11,209 bases of DNA from assembly GCA_030646655.1 (NCBI GenBank), contig JAUSLB010000038.1:1-11209 (forward strand), given 5' to 3'. A program made the position numbers and the translations under genes. Below the pieces are notes generated by a model. The model was not told the DNA's origin and did no database searches. It saw only the letters and a list, made by a program, of their open reading frames with translations. The DNA is from Deltaproteobacteria bacterium (GTDB lineage Bacteria > Desulfobacterota > GWC2-55-46). Shown piece by piece: positions 6,262 through 11,209 of the stretch (within the stretch, counting starts at the first letter, position 1; the number at the start of each line of letters is the position of its first letter).

Positions 6262-6290
6262 ATTGAAGCTCTTGTTGGAATGGTTGTCAA
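6262..6290 (-). promoter_or_regulatory. Promoter candidate implying leaderless msrB mRNA
   Basis: On the minus strand a perfect -35 box TTGACA (6290-6285) is followed after 17 bases by TTCAAT (6267-6262, 4 of 6 to the -10 consensus). Only five bases, TAAAT, separate this from the msrB ATG at 6256. A start 6 to 7 bases after the -10 would fall on the ATG itself. The -35 and spacing are ideal and the -10 is middling. Confidence 0.55.
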
Positions 6291-6350
6291 GGAAGCGGAA
6301 GCTATTTTTAAGTGGTTTAAGGGATAGAAAAAGGCCGTTTAGTTTTAGCT

Positions 6351-6509
6351 TAACAGGATGCTGAAAAAGTCCGTCCTGGACTTTTTCAGCAACGATTTGG
6401 CCGGACTGCCTCCGTCCAATCCTTACAAATTGCTCGACTTCTCGATCTCGCAATTTGGCAATCCTTCCATGGATTGCCTATCAGGTTGCGGCTTGAAGCA
6501 ACCTGATAA
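6351..6509. repeat. Composite repeat of four successive hairpins, including 37-base copy 2
   Basis: Four perfect stems follow each other: 13 bp with a 5-base loop (6360-6372/6378-6390, GCTGAAAAAGTCC arms); 8 bp with a 16-base loop (6426-6433/6450-6457, CAAATTGC arms); 8 bp with a 6-base loop (6457-6464/6471-6478, GGCAATCC arms); and 11 bp with an 8-base loop (6479-6489/6498-6508), the last inside the 37-base repeat identical to 41-77. The first 22 bases match the right end of the 5240-5362 element on the other strand with one mismatch. Together with 6510-6583, which holds nothing I recognise, it fills most of the gap between lpxH and msrB. No transposase is present and short reading frames across it are repeat artefacts. 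Confidence 0.75.
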
Positions 6510-6583
6510 TTAATGAGTTAAAAGGGATTATGAACAATAGCGCCGATCGAATAAAGATAATTCTGAAAAGCCCCGGTTCAAAC

Positions 6584-7291
6584 CTACCCCCGCCACCTCT
6601 CAACCTTAAAAGCCCCGTTATCGTAAACAAGGTAGCTCATATTCCCTGCCCAGCTGCCCGGGTTGGCGTAGACGCCTTTTCCTTCCTTATATACGCCAGG
6701 CAGATGGGAGTGCGCCAGCACTGCGCAGTCAAACCCCTCGGCGATCTTTCCCTTTGCGAACTCCCTTAGCCGTGCCTCAGTCCTGGTGCCTTTATTAACA
6801 TAAGCCCTCTCCCTGCTCTTATTCGAAAGCCCGATCGCGATATTCCAGACGGTCTTCGGCCTCGCTATCCATGCCATTACCTTAAAAAGCGGGCTCCTTA
6901 AGTAAGCCCTCCAAAGCCTATAGCCGAATGTCATGGAAATCGTATCCCCGTGCGAAAGGTAGAGCCTCTTACCATATATAGAGAGCTCAAGAGAGTCCGC
7001 GTGAACGAGCGCCTTAAGCGTGTCCGTAAAATACCTCCCCATTGAAAAATCGTGGTTGCCTTCAAGATATATTATCTGAACCCCTCTTTGCTTTAGCCTT
7101 AGGAGCGCGTCGAGAACAGGCTTATAGTTCCTCTTTGCGACCTCGTTCGACCCTGTCCAAAAATCAAAGAGGTCGCCGAGGACCACGAGCGTCTTTACCT
7201 GTTTTAGGCTGTCGAGGAATTTTATTAAAGCTGAGGAGTTGGGGTCGTCGGGGCCTTTAAGGTGCCCGTCGGCGATAAATACTGTTTTCAT
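6584..7291 (-). CDS. lpxH: UDP-2,3-diacylglucosamine pyrophosphatase-like metallophosphoesterase (LpxH-like)
   Basis: This 235-residue calcineurin-type metallophosphoesterase fits LpxH, the membrane-associated enzyme that cleaves UDP-2,3-diacylglucosamine to lipid X and UMP in lipid A synthesis. Metal ligands appear in order: Asp8 and His10 (ADGHL), Asp40 in GDLFDFW (39-45), Asn79 in GNHDF (78-82), His114 in SHGD, and His194/His196 in AHSH. GDLFDFW and the Arg/Lys-rich helical insertion near 125-170 are LpxH traits. GNHDF replaces the GNRDF of well-studied proteobacterial LpxH, so a related phosphodiesterase remains possible. It is the last gene of the five-gene minus-strand run, 27 bases after aroE. 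The ATG follows TTCAGG directly, so no well-spaced Shine-Dalgarno is seen. No clear terminator follows the stop. Confidence 0.78.
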   Translation of the reverse strand: MKTVFIADGHLKGPDDPNSSALIKFLDSLKQVKTLVVLGDLFDFWTGSNEVAKRNYKPVLDALLRLKQRGVQIIYLEGNHDFSMGRYFTDTLKALVHADSLELSIYGKRLYLSHGDTISMTFGYRLWRAYLRSPLFKVMAWIARPKTVWNIAIGLSNKSRERAYVNKGTRTEARLREFAKGKIAEGFDCAVLAHSHLPGVYKEGKGVYANPGSWAGNMSYLVYDNGAFKVERWRG

Positions 7292-7318
7292 CCTGAACCG
7301 TTAGAGGAATGCGGGATT

Positions 7319-8179
7319 CTACTGGAGCCTTAGCGCCCTTAGGGCGGCCTTTTTCATCACTTCTACGGGGGCCTTCTCCCCTGTCCACAGCTCGAACGCT
7401 ATAGCGCCCTGATGCACCAGCATCCCGAGCCCCGTGTGCGTCTTAAGCCCTCTGGATTCGGCCTTTTTTAAAAGCCCCGTCTTTAACGGCCTGTAGACGA
7501 TATCAGACACGACCGCGTGAGGGGGGAGGCTGTCAAGGGGGGCTTCGACCTTCCCCCTTCCCATCATGCCCAGCGATGTCGCGTTCACGAGGAGGTCTGC
7601 GTTTTGGGCATAGGGCCTTAAAAGCTCTTGCTCAAGCTGAACCGCCGTAATCTCCACGTTAAATTTCGGCCTGAACTCTTTTGCAAGGGCCTGAGCCCTT
7701 TTAACGGTCCTGTTCGCCAATACGACGGACTTAGGCCTGCCGCTTAAGATATAATAAAAGATGGACCTCGACGCGCCGCCCGCGCCGATGATGATTATAT
7801 TCTTCCCCTTTGGCGTAAAGCCGGTATCCTCCCTCAGGCTAAGGAGATAGCCCATGCCGTCGGTATTATACCCGATGAGCTTCCCGTCCCGGTTGACGAC
7901 CGTATTCACCGCGCCTATCTCCTTTGCGTGTAGGTCAACCGTGCTCAAGAACTTCAATATCTTTTCCTTGTGGGGTATCGTTATGCTCATGCCGAGCATA
8001 TTGAGGGCCTTTATGGAGGCTGTAGCCTCCTTAAGCCCATTTGGCTCGACCCTGAAAGGCACATAGACTATCTCAAGCCCGAGGGCCTCGAAGGCCGCGT
8101 TATGGATAGCGGGGGATAGGGTCTGCTCGACCGGGTCGCCGAATATGCCGGCTACCTTTGTATGGCCTGAGATCTTCAA
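7319..8179 (-). CDS. aroE: Shikimate dehydrogenase (NADP+)
   Basis: AroE reduces 3-dehydroshikimate to shikimate in the cytosol, step four of the route to chorismate and aromatic amino acids. Numbered from the start chosen here (286 residues): the substrate pocket has TLSP (20-23, Thr where E. coli has Ser), catalytic Lys71 in IPHKE, Asn92 in GAVNTV and Asp107 in YNTDG. The nucleotide site has GAGGAS (132-137) and the NADP-preferring NRT (156-158). LVNATSLGM (197-205) and GLGMLVHQGAIAFELW (250-265) complete the family pattern. I prefer the TTG at 8179 because GGAG lies 6 bases upstream and MKISGHTKVAGIFGDP fits the usual N-terminus. A TTG at 8203 gives eight more residues but has no ribosome binding site. 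It lies 42 bases after ribF. Confidence 0.94.
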   Translation of the reverse strand: MKISGHTKVAGIFGDPVEQTLSPAIHNAAFEALGLEIVYVPFRVEPNGLKEATASIKALNMLGMSITIPHKEKILKFLSTVDLHAKEIGAVNTVVNRDGKLIGYNTDGMGYLLSLREDTGFTPKGKNIIIIGAGGASRSIFYYILSGRPKSVVLANRTVKRAQALAKEFRPKFNVEITAVQLEQELLRPYAQNADLLVNATSLGMMGRGKVEAPLDSLPPHAVVSDIVYRPLKTGLLKKAESRGLKTHTGLGMLVHQGAIAFELWTGEKAPVEVMKKAALRALRLQ

Positions 8180-8221
8180 ATGAGTCTCCGGGTCCGTATT
8201 CAAAAACCGAAAAATGAACCG

Positions 8222-9136
8222 CTACAGTATCGCCCTCGCCCTCTCAGTATCCTTTGCTATCTGGCGCACGAGGGCGTCCTTCGATGAGAAGGCCTTCTCG
8301 TCCCTGAGCCTCCTTACGAAATAGACCTCCATCCTTTTACCATAGATGTCGCCCTCAAAGTCAAGTATATGCGCCTCAACGCACCTTTCCTTGCCGCCGA
8401 ATGTCGGCGCAACCCCGATATTCAATACAGCCGGGAGCTTGCTGCCTTCAATAATGGCATAAGCCGCATAGACGCCGTTGGCGGGCACGAGCTCGCTTTC
8501 GACCCCGAGGTTAGCTGTGGGGAAGCCTATCTCCTTGCCGATGTCTTTACCCCGCACTACCTTTCCTTTAATCGAATAGTTCCTGCCAAGGAGCGCGGCT
8601 GCGCCTTTTACCGCGCCTTCCTTTATTAAGGCGCGTATCCTTGAAGAGCTTACGATGTGGCCGCCCTTCTTATACGCAGGTATTACGAATACCTTAAAGC
8701 CGAGCTCGCTACCCAGCTCCTTTAAACAGCTTACTGTCCCGGCCCTGCCCTTGCCGAAGGAAAAATCGTGGCCGACCCAGACCTCCTTTACGGAGAGCGT
8801 CTTATGGAGGACCTTTTCAACAAACTCCCTCGGGTGCGTCGCCGCGAACCCCTTGGTGAACCGCGCGAATATTAGATAATCTATGCCGAAGGACTCGATC
8901 AGCCGGGCCTTGTCCTCTGAATCGAGTATAAGCGGAGGGCTTTTATGCGGAGCTACCACTTTAAGCGGGTGAGGATCGAACGTATATACGACGGACTTTG
9001 TGCCGAGCCCTCTCGCCCTCTCGGATACTTTCCTGATTATCCTTTGATGGCCGAGGTGGAGGCCGTCAAAGTTGCCGAGCGTCAAAACCGGGTTTTTGAT
9101 CTTTGCGTGTTTTTTCCCGTTCCTGAATACTTCCAT
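8222..9136 (-). CDS. ribF: Bifunctional riboflavin kinase / FAD synthetase
   Basis: RibF phosphorylates riboflavin to FMN and then adenylylates FMN to FAD in the cytosol. The N-terminal nucleotidyltransferase domain (about 15-180) carries GNFDGLHLGH (21-30), TFDPHP (52-57), VGHDFSFGKGRAG (121-133) and SSSRIR (163-168). The C-terminal riboflavin kinase domain (about 183-304) carries GKEIGFPTANL (200-210), LNIGVAPTFGG (238-248) and the putative catalytic Glu254 in VEAHILDF. Length of 304 is normal and both active sites look intact. The ATG at 9136 has no recognisable Shine-Dalgarno; its upstream bases are AT-rich (TTTTATTTCTATT). It is the third gene of the run, 46 bases after aarF and ahead of aroE. 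No FMN riboswitch-like structure was seen in the 46-base gap, which is too short for one. Confidence 0.96.
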   Translation of the reverse strand: MEVFRNGKKHAKIKNPVLTLGNFDGLHLGHQRIIRKVSERARGLGTKSVVYTFDPHPLKVVAPHKSPPLILDSEDKARLIESFGIDYLIFARFTKGFAATHPREFVEKVLHKTLSVKEVWVGHDFSFGKGRAGTVSCLKELGSELGFKVFVIPAYKKGGHIVSSSRIRALIKEGAVKGAAALLGRNYSIKGKVVRGKDIGKEIGFPTANLGVESELVPANGVYAAYAIIEGSKLPAVLNIGVAPTFGGKERCVEAHILDFEGDIYGKRMEVYFVRRLRDEKAFSSKDALVRQIAKDTERARAIL

Positions 9137-9182
9137 AATAGAAATAAAACCGCCTGCCTTTTCTAATTTATAGGTAAGGGGA

Positions 9183-10868
9183 CTAGAATTTGCCTGACCT
9201 TAATATCTGTATGGCGAGCCAGAGGCCCATAAGGGACGCTATCACAAACCCTATTATCCCCATCACCGGAAGGCCCATCACCTTGGGCGCGGCCTCCGAG
9301 GCTATTATCATGGAGGAGCCTACGACGAGGGCCGCTACTATTATGCCGAAAGTGAGCCTGTTCGAGGACCTGTCCATCTCGCCCATGAAGTCCTCAAGCC
9401 CCTTGTGCTTGAAATTGATTGAGATCTTATCCTCTATTACCTTCCTCATGATCCGCCCGGCGTCGTCCGGGAACTTTTGGAAGAACTCGCCGTAGTCCGC
9501 GGCTATCTCTTTAGCGTTTTTTAAGAAGGCCGAGGGCTTAAACCTCTCGGCGTAAAGCCTCGCGGCATAAGGCTCGCCCTCCTCAAGGATATTCGCCTCA
9601 GGGTAAAGGAGCTTGGCGAGGCCCTCGAGCTCTATTAAGCATTTATCGAAAAGAAGCAGCTCCCTCGGGAGCCTTATGTCGTGCCTCGCGGCTATCCTTA
9701 TGTAATCAAGGAGAAGCTCCCCCATCCTTACGTATTTGAAGGGCCGCCCGAAGTAATGCATTATTATATCATAATATTCCCTCTCGAATGACGCCTTGTC
9801 TATGCCCTCAGGGAGTATCCCCATCTTCTGGTAGATGTCTGTTATGGACTCGAAGTCCGCTGAGACAAAGCTTATGAGTATGTCGGCGAGGTTCTGCTTC
9901 ATCGTGTCGTTAATCCGGCCGACGATGCCGAAGTCAACGAGCGCGAGCGTGTTCTCGTTTATGATGAATATGTTGCCGGAGTGAAGGTCCCCGTGGAAGA
10001 GCCCGAACTCGAAGACCTGCTTAAAGAATGTATCCGCTATCAGATGGGCTACCCGTTCGGTATCTATCCCCTGCTCCTTAAGCCTCGCTATGTTGTCCAC
10101 CTTTATCCCGTGGACCCGCTCCATCGTGAGGACCTTTTTTCCCGTAAGCTCCCATATGACCTTTGGTATCACTACCCTCGGATCATCCGTGAAGTTCTCC
10201 CTGAACCTCTCCATGTAGCTCGCTTCAAGAGTAAAGTCCAGCTCCTTCCTGATGACATTCGAGAACTCCTCAACGACCCCCTGCGGGTCATATAGCCTGC
10301 TCTCGGGGATGTAGCGGTGGATAAGCCTCGCTATGTAGCTTAAGATGACTATATCGGTATCTATCGTCCTTTCGATATCGGGCCTCTGCACCTTTACGGC
10401 CGCCTCCTCGCCGGAAAGGAGCACCGCCTTATGGACCTGAGCTACGGAGGCGGCGGCAACGGGGCTCTCCTCGATTGAGGCGAACAGCTCTGAGACGGGC
10501 CTTTTGAACTGGTCCTCTATTACGGCTATGACGTCCTTAAACGGGAAGGGGGCGACGGAATCCTGCAGCTTAAGGAACTCTATTATGAACTCATGCGGGA
10601 TGACGTCCGGGCGCGTGGAGAGTATCTGGCCGAGCTTTATGAACGTGGGGCCGAGCTCTTCCATCGCAAGCCGAGCCCTTACGGGAGGGGTCAGGGCCTC
10701 CTGCTCTCTGGTTATCTTCCTCCCCGCCAACCGTAAAGGGAAGGAGATAAGCCTGGTTAAGTGGAGCCGCTCCATAAAAGGCTGGAAGCCGTGCTTGACG
10801 AGCGCAGCTACGATATCCCTGAGCCTCTTTATGTTCTTGTACGCCGGATGAAACCTTAAAGACCTCAC
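9183..10868 (-). CDS. ABC1/UbiB-family atypical kinase with C-terminal membrane anchor
   Basis: The 561-residue protein is an ABC1/AarF/UbiB family member, a kinase-like fold linked to isoprenoid quinone synthesis or membrane lipid handling; the exact reaction is still unsettled in the family. Signature elements are KLGQ of the KxGQ motif (78-81), the alanine-rich nucleotide loop AAASVAQVH (138-146), Lys159 in AAVKVQRP, the catalytic-loop equivalent FHGDLHSGN (291-299) and the metal-binding VDFG (311-314). Two hydrophobic helices close the protein (about 505-524 and 534-556), ending in a short cytosolic tail RSGKF, as in other UbiB proteins. The GTG start is well supported by AGGAGG 8 bases upstream, and it overlaps the rnr stop as GTGA, indicating translational coupling. 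No quinone-biosynthesis gene is adjacent, so ubiB versus another paralogue cannot be decided. Confidence 0.92.
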   Translation of the reverse strand: MRSLRFHPAYKNIKRLRDIVAALVKHGFQPFMERLHLTRLISFPLRLAGRKITREQEALTPPVRARLAMEELGPTFIKLGQILSTRPDVIPHEFIIEFLKLQDSVAPFPFKDVIAVIEDQFKRPVSELFASIEESPVAAASVAQVHKAVLLSGEEAAVKVQRPDIERTIDTDIVILSYIARLIHRYIPESRLYDPQGVVEEFSNVIRKELDFTLEASYMERFRENFTDDPRVVIPKVIWELTGKKVLTMERVHGIKVDNIARLKEQGIDTERVAHLIADTFFKQVFEFGLFHGDLHSGNIFIINENTLALVDFGIVGRINDTMKQNLADILISFVSADFESITDIYQKMGILPEGIDKASFEREYYDIIMHYFGRPFKYVRMGELLLDYIRIAARHDIRLPRELLLFDKCLIELEGLAKLLYPEANILEEGEPYAARLYAERFKPSAFLKNAKEIAADYGEFFQKFPDDAGRIMRKVIEDKISINFKHKGLEDFMGEMDRSSNRLTFGIIVAALVVGSSMIIASEAAPKVMGLPVMGIIGFVIASLMGLWLAIQILRSGKF

Positions 10869-11209
10869 CTTGCGCCCCTCCTTTTATCGCCGAGCGCGAG
10901 GGCTTCAGCAAGGGCCATATCTATGCGTCTGCGCTCGATGTCAACTTTATTGAGCCTGACAGTGACCGCGTCCCCGAGGCGGAAGGCCCTTTTCCTGTGC
11001 TCGCCGGTCAGGGAGTGGGCCTTTTCGTCGAATATATAGTAATCGTCGAGGAGCGATGAGACATGGACAAGCCCTTCGACGAAGTACTCCTTAAGCTCGA
11101 CAAAAAACCCGAAGCTCGTGACCCCTGAGACGAACCCCTCGAAGGTTTTTCCCACCTTGTCGCTCATGAACTGCGCCTTCTTTAGATCCACTATCTCCCT
11201 TTCGGCCTC
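10865..11209 (-). CDS. rnr: Ribonuclease R, C-terminal S1 domain (cut by window edge)
   Basis: The open frame runs off the right edge without a stop, so this is the C-terminal 114 residues of a longer protein whose start is outside. It contains the S1 RNA-binding domain of RNase R, the processive 3'-to-5' exoribonuclease that degrades structured RNA: GKTFEGFVSGVTSFGFFVEL is followed by VEGLVHVSSLLDDYY, FRLGDAVTVRL and RRRIDMAL, all diagnostic of the RNase II/R family C-terminus. The catalytic RNB domain would lie beyond the window. The tail after S1 is only about 15 residues and ends RRGAR, far shorter than the long Lys-rich tail of E. coli RNase R. The stop overlaps the GTG of the next gene as GTGA. 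A GTG at 11191 is only an internal codon and should not be taken as the start. Confidence 0.9.
   Translation of the reverse strand, partial: EAEREIVDLKKAQFMSDKVGKTFEGFVSGVTSFGFFVELKEYFVEGLVHVSSLLDDYYIFDEKAHSLTGEHRKRAFRLGDAVTVRLNKVDIERRRIDMALAEALALGDKRRGAR

Noticed and set aside
6259..6453. Minus-strand reading frame of 64 codons upstream of msrB
   Set aside because: It is a translation of the composite repeat and the msrB promoter region; no recognisable protein or start signal.
6360..6508. Possible CRISPR array or tRNA cluster from repeated hairpins
   Set aside because: The stems differ from one another, there is no constant repeat-spacer spacing, and no cloverleaf or CCA-end pattern is seen. 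No cas gene is near.
6530..6769. 79-codon plus-strand frame at the 3' end of lpxH
   Set aside because: Most of it is antisense to conserved LpxH residues (AHSH region) and it is not supported as a gene.
1..11209. Anti-phage, toxin-antitoxin, secretion or biosynthetic system
   Set aside because: All gene products fall in housekeeping or general families. The TPR and RDD proteins are the only ones without a clear role, and they do not form a recognised pair: they are separated by a mobile-type element and appear to have separate control.

Overview
The window looks like chromosomal DNA of a Gram-negative bacterium. A lipid A pathway phosphatase (LpxH-like) and an exported thioredoxin imply an outer membrane and periplasm. 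By eye the base composition is moderately GC-rich. Arg is coded heavily by AGG and Ile by ATA, a habit I associate with Nitrospirota and some Desulfobacterota (former Deltaproteobacteria). That placement is inference. There is no tRNA, rRNA, CRISPR array, transposase, integrase or recognisable defence or biosynthetic cluster; nearly all genes belong to housekeeping families.

Layout. 1-137: a hairpin repeat and a GC-only hairpin just before the first gene. 138-671 (+): secreted TlpA-like thioredoxin. 668-3716 (-): a two-gene unit, glutamine-dependent NAD synthetase (nadE) then a type-2 glycerate kinase, overlapping by 14 bases; the kinase converges on tlpA with both stop codons sharing one TTAA. 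3717-4078: a repeat-bearing gap with two divergent promoter candidates. 4079-5110 (+): a very regular TPR protein. 5111-5375: repeat debris and a 123-base MITE-like element ending 13 bases before an RDD-family membrane protein gene (5376-5855, +). 5852-6256 (-): msrB, again convergent on a shared TTAA. 6257-6583: a composite repeat of four successive hairpins. 6584-11209 (-): a tight run of five genes transcribed in the order rnr (3' part only), aarF/ubiB, ribF, aroE, lpxH, probably one operon.

How the genes work together. The large minus-strand run mixes RNA decay (RNase R), an ABC1/UbiB kinase-like membrane protein, FMN/FAD synthesis, the shikimate pathway and lipid A synthesis. This is a housekeeping neighbourhood rather than one pathway. 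nadE and the glycerate kinase are co-transcribed but lie in different pathways. TlpA and MsrB both act in thiol or redox repair but are in separate transcription units.

The most unusual signals are non-coding. They are a family of hairpin repeats sharing a CTGCTGAAAAAGTC core; an identical 37-base hairpin repeat flanking a six-gene block in direct orientation; two promoter candidates placed so close to the ATG (msrB and the TPR gene) that the transcripts would be leaderless or nearly so; and a hairpin before tlpA whose left arm can pair either with its right arm or with the ribosome binding site. I found no convincing new multi-gene system.
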